The translations under genes and the position numbers were made by a program. Of a DNA stretch of 25,430 bases, positions 8,091-15,906 are shown piece by piece. The notes below the pieces were generated by a model, which was not told where the DNA came from, made no database searches, and saw nothing but the letters and a program-made list of their open reading frames with translations. The DNA is from an uncultured Clostridia bacterium. Lineage in GTDB: Bacteria > Bacillota > Clostridia > JAAYHZ01. Positions within the stretch are counted from its first letter, which is position 1. Each line of letters starts with the position of its first letter. Location: positions 1-25,430 of the forward strand of contig CALCRE010000055.1 in NCBI GenBank assembly GCA_937894465.1. The letters are read 5' to 3'.

Positions 8091-11000
8091 ATGAACCGTT
8101 TTTTTAATCTTCTCTACCCTGATGTCATGAGTGTGGATACCGAAACAGTAATCAGCAGTGAAACGGTGGAAGACCTCGGATTTGATGATGTCATGAAACC
8201 CTTCAAGAATACCGAGCGCTATTATGAAAAGCATAAAACTCAGCTCAATAAAATCCTTACATTAGAATATGCCATTACATACAGGCAGGAGGTATTTTTA
8301 GATTTTTTACAGATTCCCGGTCTCAAAGAAGAGCTGAACGGGTTTTTACCCAATCTCTATCAATGCATACGAGAATATGAGGAGTATAACAAGGCTCCCT
8401 ATGATCCGGTGCGAGACATGTTATGGAAAACAGAGCTTTTCGATCTGTATTCCACCTGCTTATCCGCGCTTTCCAGCATTTTATATAATTACCAAAACCA
8501 AATACAATCCCAAGGTTTCAAAAACTTGCAAGAACAATTAAAGTATCTGCAAGAACAACCGGAATATATGAAGGCAAAAGAAAGTTTACCCACGATCCGA
8601 GAAAAAATTAAGGATACCGGGTCGTTTTCTTTAAATATTCATTTTAATATTGATTACAAGCCTTTTTTCACCACAGTCACCAAACCTCAAAAAGATAAAA
8701 ATGATTCATGGACTATTGCAAAAGCTTTGTTCGGTATAGAGGATCAAAAGCAAGCTCACTCCATCATGAGTGATTCCGTTCCAGGGTTAAAAACGCTTTA
8801 TGATCAAACATTTAAAAAAGAAATGCAAGATCTTGCCCAAGAAGCAAGCATTGTGGCACAAGCATTTTCGAAAGATGACTTTTTGATGTTAACGGGATTG
8901 GATTACGGTTTTGACTTCTATTTGGCAGCCATTAAATTTACTGAGTATTGGAAGCAAAAAGAAATTGATCTGTGCATGCCGGTTGTTTGCCTGAAAGAAG
9001 AAAACACAGGTGTGGTCCACGGTATGACCGACCTTGGGTTGGCTTATCAAATGAACCGGACCGGGCATGATCCCAAAACAATTATAAAAAACAATTGTGT
9101 CATGGATGACACCGTACGAATCTATATCTTGACCGGAGCGAACAAAGGAGGAAAGACCACATATGTCCGTGGGATGGGACTTGTTTGGATGCTGTTTCAA
9201 AACGGGTTGCCGGTACCGGCAAAAATGGCAAAGATCAGCCCTGTCTGCGGATTGTTTACGCACTTTCCCAAAGAAGAAGACAAAGTGTATGGGCAAGGGC
9301 ATTTAGGAAACGAATTGAATGACTTGAAAACGATACTTCTAAAGGCCCAAAAGGGTGATTTGATTTTACTAAATGAGTCTTTATCCGGCACAAGTATGGA
9401 AGACAGCGTGTCCATCTGTGGGGACTATATTAAAATTCTATCGGAGGTGGGAGTCAAATGTATTTTCGCCACCCATTTACATCCTTTGTCCGATATGTGG
9501 GAGGATTGGAACAAGCGAAATACCGTAATCAGTCAAGTGGGATCTTTGATGGCGGTTATCGAAGAACATTGTGTGGACGATGTTAAGGAACAAAAGAGAA
9601 CATATAGGATCGAAAGGGGGTTCACCGACGGCGAAAGTTATGCAGAAGATATCGCCAAGCAATATGGCCTTTATGATCAAATTCCAACGATGAATCACCT
9701 TGATGAGTTACAGTATGTACAAAGTAATTCATTCAGTTTGATGCATAAGGAACTCTATACTGAAATGGAGCTTTCCGAACAAACACTTCTTGATTTGGGT
9801 ATGGATCAGTTGACGAAATTTGCGGCAGATATCAATTTAAGGTATCCTTTTTTGCTGAAAAGGCTGAAATATATGCCTGTTGACAGGGAAAACATATTGT
9901 ATCGGCAGGAAATCTTTCATGAATTTATGTCTAATAACAAATTAGCCGATGAGACAATTCATTGGATTAAAAAAGTGACTGCCTTAGAGAGTAATATAAC
10001 GGATAAGTATAACGATTTACCGGATCACAGAAGGCGAATCCGCTGGAAGATCGGTTCTTTAGAGCAATATATCTTATGCCTTGAATCACTGCATCAAATC
10101 CTTCATGAAAACGACATTCAAAGTGAAGGCCTTTTGCAACTGAAGGAATTGGTGGATGAGAAATATAGCCAAAAGTCAACAAAAAACTTAAAGGAACTGT
10201 TACCCGACTTTAAAAAAGAAGTTTCAAGGTTGGGGAATATCCAAATCGGGGTTCGCTTTGATCACAAGCTGCAACCGGATGAGATTGTATTACAAAATAT
10301 CGGTCGTTTCAGGTTACCGGAAAATTCGGAGAATCACACCATAAGGGCGGTTTCTCCAAAACCTGTGGGTAAGCAGAGGCCTCTTCTTCAAAAGATTTAT
10401 CGTGCAGTTTTAGAAGAACCTAAAATCACATGGAGATTAAGGTCAAAGCGTGATGCATTCAATCAGGATGATGTGTTCTTAAAGGATGCCAAGGTGTTTA
10501 CCGATCGAAGCCTTCAACAGCTGTCTGACGGAATGGACTCCACCATATCTGAACATGCAGGACAGCTGTTGGAAATTGCATCCGAGATTGCATTCTACAC
10601 CGATTCGGTTGGATTTACAAACGAATTGAAAAAAGCCGGAATACCCATGTGTAAGCCTCAGGTAACTCAAAACGATACTGTCATAAAAGGACTATGTGAT
10701 ATGGCAACCGGGCTGTATTTATACCAAGAAGGAAGAAAAGGTGAATTGGTTCCTAATAACGTTGATTTTTCACAAGGAAAACGCATCTTTATCCTCACAG
10801 GACCCAATCAAGGTGGTAAGACCACCTATTTAAAAGCAATGGGAATGGCACAAATCTTTTTTCAAGGAGGCTTGTATGTACCTTCTGAAAAAGCAGAAAT
10901 GGCACCGGTTCAAAATATAGCCACTCACTTTTTAAAAAGAGAAGGAAAGGTATATGGTGAAGGCCGCTTAGGAGAGGAGTTAAAGGAGTTATCACGATTG

Positions 11001-11387
11001 GTGCGCACATTGACCTCCAAAGATTTGTTATTAATGAATGAATCGGTATCCTGCACTTCGGCATATGACGGCTTGATCATTGCAAAAAATGTTGTGAGAT
11101 CTTTTCGGGATATCGGTGTGAAAACCATTTATTCCACTCACATTCATGAGTTATCAAAAGAAACGGATTCTTTAAATCAACTGTCTAAAAGCCCCAATTA
11201 TGTAGTATCATTGATTGCAGGTGTAATGGACACCGATAATCAGGTAGTGAGAACATTTAAAATCAAGGAGGGAAAGTCCGACGGTAGAAGCTATGCTTTT
11301 GACATCGTAGAGCGAAACGGAATGACCTATTCCAGTATGAAGGATCTAGTAAGAAAGCGGCAAGCCCAAAAGGAGAGTGCTGTATGA
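8091..11387 (+). CDS. Giant MutS-like protein with two tandem MutS-type ATPase halves
   Basis: I chose ATG 8091 (1098 aa). An in-frame GTG at 8037 lies at or before the predicted transcription start, and AAAGGTGG (8076-8083) is placed for 8091; ATG 8085 is an alternative. The protein is an internal duplication. Half 1 (about 20-555) has Walker A GANKGGKTT at 349-357, Walker B LILLNES with Asn428-Glu429 and a switch-His segment ATHLHPL. Half 2 (about 560-1095) has GPNQGGKTT at 904-912, LLLMNES with Asn983-Glu984 and STHIHEL. The Walker motifs of the two halves are exactly 555 residues apart, and the N-terminal parts also match (YRQEVFLDFL against YRQEIFHEFM). The mismatch-recognition and connector domains of true MutS are absent, so it is a MutS-related ATPase of unknown role. 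In both Walker B motifs Asn replaces the usual Asp, while the catalytic Glu is kept. It is translationally coupled to the next gene. Confidence 0.85.
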   Translation: MNRFFNLLYPDVMSVDTETVISSETVEDLGFDDVMKPFKNTERYYEKHKTQLNKILTLEYAITYRQEVFLDFLQIPGLKEELNGFLPNLYQCIREYEEYNKAPYDPVRDMLWKTELFDLYSTCLSALSSILYNYQNQIQSQGFKNLQEQLKYLQEQPEYMKAKESLPTIREKIKDTGSFSLNIHFNIDYKPFFTTVTKPQKDKNDSWTIAKALFGIEDQKQAHSIMSDSVPGLKTLYDQTFKKEMQDLAQEASIVAQAFSKDDFLMLTGLDYGFDFYLAAIKFTEYWKQKEIDLCMPVVCLKEENTGVVHGMTDLGLAYQMNRTGHDPKTIIKNNCVMDDTVRIYILTGANKGGKTTYVRGMGLVWMLFQNGLPVPAKMAKISPVCGLFTHFPKEEDKVYGQGHLGNELNDLKTILLKAQKGDLILLNESLSGTSMEDSVSICGDYIKILSEVGVKCIFATHLHPLSDMWEDWNKRNTVISQVGSLMAVIEEHCVDDVKEQKRTYRIERGFTDGESYAEDIAKQYGLYDQIPTMNHLDELQYVQSNSFSLMHKELYTEMELSEQTLLDLGMDQLTKFAADINLRYPFLLKRLKYMPVDRENILYRQEIFHEFMSNNKLADETIHWIKKVTALESNITDKYNDLPDHRRRIRWKIGSLEQYILCLESLHQILHENDIQSEGLLQLKELVDEKYSQKSTKNLKELLPDFKKEVSRLGNIQIGVRFDHKLQPDEIVLQNIGRFRLPENSENHTIRAVSPKPVGKQRPLLQKIYRAVLEEPKITWRLRSKRDAFNQDDVFLKDAKVFTDRSLQQLSDGMDSTISEHAGQLLEIASEIAFYTDSVGFTNELKKAGIPMCKPQVTQNDTVIKGLCDMATGLYLYQEGRKGELVPNNVDFSQGKRIFILTGPNQGGKTTYLKAMGMAQIFFQGGLYVPSEKAEMAPVQNIATHFLKREGKVYGEGRLGEELKELSRLVRTLTSKDLLLMNESVSCTSAYDGLIIAKNVVRSFRDIGVKTIYSTHIHELSKETDSLNQLSKSPNYVVSLIAGVMDTDNQVVRTFKIKEGKSDGRSYAFDIVERNGMTYSSMKDLVRKRQAQKESAV

Positions 11388-11551
11388 GACCTAAAAAGAT
11401 CATCGGGATTATTGTAAATATTATATTAATCATTGGTGCCGTCATTTTGTTGTTTTACAAGCCGCTAACTTTCTGTTGGGTAATGTTTTTGTATTTCCAA
11501 TTTTATTTACGTGCAAAATATGTTATTAAAAAAAGAGGAGGCGGGATGTGA
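11384..11551 (+). CDS. 55-aa two-helix membrane peptide
   Basis: The ATG at 11384 overlaps the stop of the MutS-like gene (ATGA), with AAAGGAGA at 11369-11376 inside the upstream gene as ribosome binding site. The peptide has a basic start MRPKK, a hydrophobic helix over about 6-24 (IIGIIVNIILIIGAVILLF), a short turn with KPLTF, a second aromatic-rich helix over about 28-41 (FCWVMFLYFQFYL) and a basic tail AKYVIKKRGGGM. It therefore looks like a small hairpin membrane protein with both ends probably cytoplasmic. I know no family for it. Its reality is supported by the double overlap: its TGA (11549-11551) shares a base with the ATG of the next gene (11551). Position suggests it works with its two neighbours, for example as a membrane anchor, but this is inference. 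Confidence 0.75.
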   Translation: MRPKKIIGIIVNIILIIGAVILLFYKPLTFCWVMFLYFQFYLRAKYVIKKRGGGM

Positions 11552-12201
11552 TGGAACAAAGAGATCATTATTTGGATGAATTGAAAGGCTTGACGCAAGA
11601 TTTGTATAAAGACTATCAAAATACTTTAGACCATTACTACACTCAATATGTAGACGGCAAGATGAAAGAAGGAATGAGCCGTCGGCAGGTTATAGAAGGA
11701 ATGGCCACGCCTGATTTGGTGGCTAAACGTTGGCGACTGTATGAGAAGATGGATCGGCTAAAGGGTGTTAAGAAAAAAGGAGCATGGCCATTAATTAAAG
11801 AAGCCAGAGAACAGCAATTGCTCGCACCGAAATATTATTACGGCGGTATCGGGATGTTACTCTTAAAAATCATAACATTTCCTTTCGTATTGCTATTGAT
11901 TTTCGGTGCAACCCTTTTGGTGAATCCTGCAATCGGCACATTTGTGGTATCTACCATTTTGATTAACAAGCCCGGTGTGATCTTTTTTGCCATGGCAGCT
12001 TTCGCTTTCTTTATTCTATACGGATGTGGGAGATATGCAATGAAGTTTGTCGGCTATTTTTTAGAGGACATGATTGATCGCACAATAGCAAGTGCTAACC
12101 TGAAAGATTTCAGTAAGGAACGATACATAATACAAGTAGATGAACCAAAAAGCAAGAGATTGAAAAAGGAAGAATCCGTTGACTACATAATACGAGAATA
12201 G
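11551..12201 (+). CDS. HAAS-domain membrane protein
   Basis: The start is ATG 11551, preceded by AAAGAGGAGG at about 11532-11541; the GTG at 11548 is a less likely start. The product has 216 aa. Residues about 4-58 (YLDELKGLTQDLYKDYQNTL, then YVDGKMKEGMSRRQVIEGM and TPDLVAKRW) show the helical pattern of HAAS domains (DUF1700-like), with an acidic/Tyr helix, a G-S-x-x-x-V/I turn and a 'P-x-x-V/I-A' end. Two membrane segments follow at about 97-123 (MLLLKIITFPFVLLLIFGA) and 130-160 (FFAMAAFAFFILYGCG), then a charged cytoplasmic tail with KSKRLKKEE. HAAS proteins are usually paired with PadR-type regulators and transmit signals at the membrane; no PadR gene is visible here. Instead it follows the tandem MutS-like ATPase and the two-TM peptide in a coupled operon. 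Confidence 0.72.
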   Translation: MEQRDHYLDELKGLTQDLYKDYQNTLDHYYTQYVDGKMKEGMSRRQVIEGMATPDLVAKRWRLYEKMDRLKGVKKKGAWPLIKEAREQQLLAPKYYYGGIGMLLLKIITFPFVLLLIFGATLLVNPAIGTFVVSTILINKPGVIFFAMAAFAFFILYGCGRYAMKFVGYFLEDMIDRTIASANLKDFSKERYIIQVDEPKSKRLKKEESVDYIIRE

Positions 12202-12236
12202 TACAATGAAGGTATGTTTAGGAGGGGTTTATAACC

Positions 12237-13253
12237 ATGAAGCATACTATATTGGGCAAAACCGGTTTGAAAGTATCCAGAGTGGCTTTCGGCGCACTTC
12301 CCATTCAAAGGATATCCACCGATGCAGCCGGAAGAATATTAAGGAAAGCCTATGAAAACGGTATTAATTTCTTTGATACTGCAAGGGCTTACTCCGACAG
12401 TGAAGAAAAAATGGGCAAGGCGTTGTCCGATGTCCGCGAGAAACTTGTGATTGCTACAAAGACTCATGCAAAGGACGCCAAAACACTGCGAGAACATCTG
12501 GAAACCAGCTTGGAAAAGCTGAAAACCTCATATATCGATATCTATCAATTTCATAACCCGAAGGATATTCATTCGGAAACTTTTATGGTAATGATGGAAG
12601 AAGCCAAAAAAGCCAAGGAAGAAGGCTTGATCCGATTTATATCCATCACCAACCATACTGCTGACATTGCAAAGGATGCAATAAAATCCGGTATGTATGA
12701 TACATTGCAATATCCATTCAGCTCTATTTCGTCTGAAGATGATTATGAAATCACTTTGATGTGCAAAGAACACAACATGGGCTTTATTGCCATGAAAGCT
12801 CTCTCCGGAGGCCTTTTGACCGATGCGGAATCAGCTTTTGCTTTCTTGTGGCAATATGATCATGTGGTACCCATATGGGGGATTCAAAGAGAAGAAGAAT
12901 TGGATCAGTTTATAGCTCTATCCAAAAATCCACCGGAATTCGATGACAAAATGAAACATAGAATAGAAAATGATCGCAAGGAGTTGGCAGGGTCTTTTTG
13001 CAGATCTTGTGGATATTGCTTACCTTGTCCCGTTGGAATTGACATTCCTCAAGCTGCTAGAATGAAATTTTTATTAAGAAGAGCTCCGTATCAACAATAT
13101 ATGTCGGACGAGTGGATCGAAAAAATGAACAAAATTAAAGAATGCATAGAATGCAACAAATGCAAAGGCAGATGCCCTTACCATTTGGATACACCTCATT
13201 TAATAAAAGAAATGTTAAAGGACTACACGGACTTCGTAGCCCGACACAAGTAA
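12237..13253 (+). CDS. Aldo/keto reductase with C-terminal 2x[4Fe-4S] ferredoxin-like domain
   Basis: The protein of 338 aa has an N-terminal AKR barrel starting LGKTGLKVSRVAFGALPIQR. The usual tetrad is present: Asp47 (FFDTARAY), Tyr52, Lys75 (IATKTHA) and His106 (YQFHNP). Residues 255-313 carry two cysteine groups, CRSCGYCLPCP (Cys255/258/261/264) and CIECNKCKGRCP (Cys303/306/309/313), the pattern of the Fe-S AKR subfamily common in anaerobes. The reductase may therefore exchange electrons with a ferredoxin-like carrier as well as NAD(P)H. The ribosome binding site AGGAGGGG is at about 12221-12228. Only 35 bases separate it from the HAAS gene and 20 bases from the aminotransferase gene, so it may be transcribed with both. 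The substrate is unknown; a keto sugar or keto cyclitol would suit the following aminotransferase. Confidence 0.9.
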   Translation: MKHTILGKTGLKVSRVAFGALPIQRISTDAAGRILRKAYENGINFFDTARAYSDSEEKMGKALSDVREKLVIATKTHAKDAKTLREHLETSLEKLKTSYIDIYQFHNPKDIHSETFMVMMEEAKKAKEEGLIRFISITNHTADIAKDAIKSGMYDTLQYPFSSISSEDDYEITLMCKEHNMGFIAMKALSGGLLTDAESAFAFLWQYDHVVPIWGIQREEELDQFIALSKNPPEFDDKMKHRIENDRKELAGSFCRSCGYCLPCPVGIDIPQAARMKFLLRRAPYQQYMSDEWIEKMNKIKECIECNKCKGRCPYHLDTPHLIKEMLKDYTDFVARHK

Positions 13254-13273
13254 ATATATAGGGGGAAAAAAGT

Positions 13274-14509
13274 ATGAACGGTTATGACAAACTGGCCATT
13301 GACGGAGGAACTCCGGTGAGGCAAAAGGCTTTTCCTGCAAGGAAGCCTTTTGGTAACGAGGAAATACGATTAGTCACCGAAGCGTTGGAATCTCAAAACC
13401 TCTTTTTAGGTAGTAAAACAGCACAGTTTGAGAAAGAATTCGCGGGTAAATATGGTGTCAAGACCGCTGTGGCTTGCTCGTCCGGAACAGCAGCGGTTCA
13501 TATGGCCATTGCGGCGTTAGATCCTAATCCGGGAGATGAAATCATCACTGCCCCGGTTACGGATTTTGGAACCATTGCCGGGATGTTGTTCCAAGGGGTC
13601 ATACCTGTTTTCGCTGATTGGAAGCAAAACTCATTTACAATGGATCCGGAAGATATTGAGCGGAAAATAACACCAAGGACAAAAGCCATTGTTGTGGTTC
13701 ACCTTTTTGGTAATCCATGTGAAATGGATGCCATCATGGATATTGCCCGACGGCATGAATTAAAAGTCATTGAAGATTGTTGCCAAGCCTATTTCACCTA
13801 CTACAAAGGAAAACTTTGTGGGACTATGGGGGATATAGGCTGTTTTTCAATGCAACAAAGCAAGCATTTAACGGCCGGTGAAGGGGGAGTGGTCATCACC
13901 AACGATGAAACTCTTGCAATGAGAACCGGATTGTTTCGAGATAAGGGTTGGGAAAATAGACACAAATGGGGCCCTAGATCCTATTCCTTCCTAGGTCTTA
14001 ATTATCGGATGAACGACCTGACCGGAGCAGTTGCACTGGCTCAATTGGGGAAAGTGGAAAACACCGTAGAAGTGATGCATACGTTAGGTGACTATTTAAC
14101 GGAATCCATCAAAGACATTCCGGGAATCAATCCGGCACCGGTCACTGAAGGCGGTAGACATTCTTATTGGCTGTACCCCATTAAATTTACAGATTATGAT
14201 GCAGTCAAATTTGTGAATGCATTAGGTGCGGAGAAAATACCCTTTGCATGGGGATATACCGTCAATCCTATATATTTATGCACAGATGCTTTGACAAAAC
14301 AAAGAACTTTCGGGCAAACCTCTTACCCTTTTAATTCGGAATATTATCCCCATAAGGTTGAATACAAGGAGGGATTGTGTCCTGTGGCGGAAAGAGAATT
14401 AAAAATGTTGGGTACCCTTCGCATCTATGAGTCTTGGTCTAAAGAAGATATTGATGATATAGCAAAAGCCATTCGCAAGGTTGCAAAGGGCTTGAAAGGA
14501 TCTGTTTGA
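13274..14509 (+). CDS. DegT/DnrJ/EryC1/StrS-family PLP aminotransferase
   Basis: The protein of 411 aa belongs to the PLP-dependent sugar/cyclitol aminotransferase family. Visible features: IDGGTPVR at the N-terminus; ACSSGTAAVHMAI at about 65-77, which holds the PLP phosphate; VVHLFGNPCEMDAI; IEDCCQAYFTYY, whose Asp contacts the PLP ring nitrogen; and QQSKHLTAGEGG with the Schiff-base Lys197. The family aminates keto groups of nucleotide sugars or of inosose-type cyclitols; StsC-like enzymes begin in the same way, but I cannot assign the substrate. Its stop overlaps the start of the ceramidase-like gene (TGATG at 14507-14511), so the two are translationally coupled and probably belong to one pathway with the aldo/keto reductase upstream. 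The ribosome binding site is AGGGGGAA at about 13260-13267. Confidence 0.92.
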   Translation: MNGYDKLAIDGGTPVRQKAFPARKPFGNEEIRLVTEALESQNLFLGSKTAQFEKEFAGKYGVKTAVACSSGTAAVHMAIAALDPNPGDEIITAPVTDFGTIAGMLFQGVIPVFADWKQNSFTMDPEDIERKITPRTKAIVVVHLFGNPCEMDAIMDIARRHELKVIEDCCQAYFTYYKGKLCGTMGDIGCFSMQQSKHLTAGEGGVVITNDETLAMRTGLFRDKGWENRHKWGPRSYSFLGLNYRMNDLTGAVALAQLGKVENTVEVMHTLGDYLTESIKDIPGINPAPVTEGGRHSYWLYPIKFTDYDAVKFVNALGAEKIPFAWGYTVNPIYLCTDALTKQRTFGQTSYPFNSEYYPHKVEYKEGLCPVAERELKMLGTLRIYESWSKEDIDDIAKAIRKVAKGLKGSV

Positions 14510-15906
14510 TGAATGATCAAAAGTTTTATTTGGTAGGAGCCGGGAAAACGGATATCACTCCGGTTAAACCGGTTCCTTATCTTGGTTTTTCGCCTCGTCA
14601 CGCTCTTTTTGAAGGTGTTAACGATAAGCTTTATGCACGTGCGATGGTTATATCTGACGGCAATTGTGAAGTGGCGATTATCAGTGCCGACACCATAGGC
14701 ATGGCTAATCATGTTTTGGGAAAAGACCGTCATTTTACCGATGAGGTCAGAGAAAAAATTGAAAAAGCAACCGGGATTCAAAAAGATCAAATTATGCTTA
14801 CATCACCTCATATCCATTCGGCACCGGAAACCATTTCTTTAAGACCTCTTCGAGATGAAAACGGGATTGAATGGGTGGAAGAGCTGCAACTTAAAATTGT
14901 AGAAGCAGTGGCGATAGCCAAAGCTGACATGTTTGAAGCTCGAATGAAGGTGGCAACGGGGAACGTAGAAGGTATCTCCTATAACCGTCGAAAAGAATCG
15001 TTGCTAGACACCGGGGTGACTGCTGTTTTGTTTGAGTCAATAAATAATGATCGTGTTGCCTTGATCACTCATTTTTCACTTCATCCGGTGATTATGCAGG
15101 TTCAAGAACTTGTTTCAGCTGACTATCCGGGTGTTTTACATCAACAATTAGAATGCACTATTAAGGATTACGAAGGTGGTTTGTTTTTACAAGGCGCTTG
15201 CGGTGATATCGATCCGGTCATCGGCAACACAAGAAAGTTTCGGGATGTGCACATCACAGGTTCTGCATTGGCCGGAGAGGTATTAAAATTGTATTCTAAA
15301 ATGTCTTTTCCGAGTTATGAAGTGCAACCGGTGCAAATAAAGACTGCGACAGGGAAGATGAATCTGCCTTCACGGTCTTTGCCTGATGCAATACAGTGTG
15401 AGGAGCTTGTTAAAAAGATAGAGGAATGTTATGCCCAAAATAAGGCTTGGCCTGCATCCGATCGAATCAAAGAGGAGCATTATTATCGAATAAAGGAAGG
15501 AAGCAATCCCTATGAAGGGGAATTGCAGATGTTCTTGATCGGGAATGTACTCTTAACCGGTATTCCCGGGGAGCCTTTCGGTGAATTAGGGCGAATCATC
15601 AAACAAGAAAGCAAGCCTTTTTGGGGCTTGCCTGTAGGGTATGCCAATGGATATTTAGGTTATATCGCACCGAAAGCCGCATGGGAAAAAGGTGGCTATG
15701 AGGTCCTTGGTCTAAAACCGGATATGAAGGGTTCGACATGGTTGTGGATACCTTTTCACAACTTCAAGGGATTATCCGAAAATCTCTTGGATGAGCTCTT
15801 CCACGTGTTTGTTTACCTTGTTAAAATCCATGTTATCGACATAGATTTTTTCCAGACGATCATGGTAAGCTTTCTCGGTGTTAAGTGTGTAAATAGCACG
15901 ATTTAA
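14509..15906 (+). CDS. Neutral/alkaline ceramidase N-terminal-like protein with atypical C-terminus
   Basis: The start is ATG 14509, overlapping the aminotransferase stop, with AAAGGA at 14495-14500. The product has 465 aa. The N-terminal fold is that of the neutral ceramidase domain (PF04734-like): GAGKTDITPVKPVPYLGF, the HxH metal motif SPHIHSAPE (His101, His103), a second His in SLHPVI (His192) and GACGDIDP (232-236). In genuine neutral ceramidases the last motif holds the nucleophilic Ser (GDVSPN); here Asp235 occupies that place, so I do not expect ceramidase activity. Many bacterial members are similar and uncharacterised. There is no signal peptide. The last 44 codons (15772-15904) are antisense to the 3' end of the ATPase gene and read KGLSENLLDELFHVF and so on, unlike a family C-terminus. 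The original 3' end has probably been replaced at or near 15757-15771. Confidence 0.78.
   Translation: MNDQKFYLVGAGKTDITPVKPVPYLGFSPRHALFEGVNDKLYARAMVISDGNCEVAIISADTIGMANHVLGKDRHFTDEVREKIEKATGIQKDQIMLTSPHIHSAPETISLRPLRDENGIEWVEELQLKIVEAVAIAKADMFEARMKVATGNVEGISYNRRKESLLDTGVTAVLFESINNDRVALITHFSLHPVIMQVQELVSADYPGVLHQQLECTIKDYEGGLFLQGACGDIDPVIGNTRKFRDVHITGSALAGEVLKLYSKMSFPSYEVQPVQIKTATGKMNLPSRSLPDAIQCEELVKKIEECYAQNKAWPASDRIKEEHYYRIKEGSNPYEGELQMFLIGNVLLTGIPGEPFGELGRIIKQESKPFWGLPVGYANGYLGYIAPKAAWEKGGYEVLGLKPDMKGSTWLWIPFHNFKGLSENLLDELFHVFVYLVKIHVIDIDFFQTIMVSFLGVKCVNSTI

Noticed and set aside
8091..11387. Calling the gene mutS or mutS2 (mismatch repair or recombination suppressor)
   Set aside because: The mismatch-binding and connector domains and the MutS2 Smr nuclease domain are absent, and the Walker B motifs differ, so only 'MutS-like' is supported.
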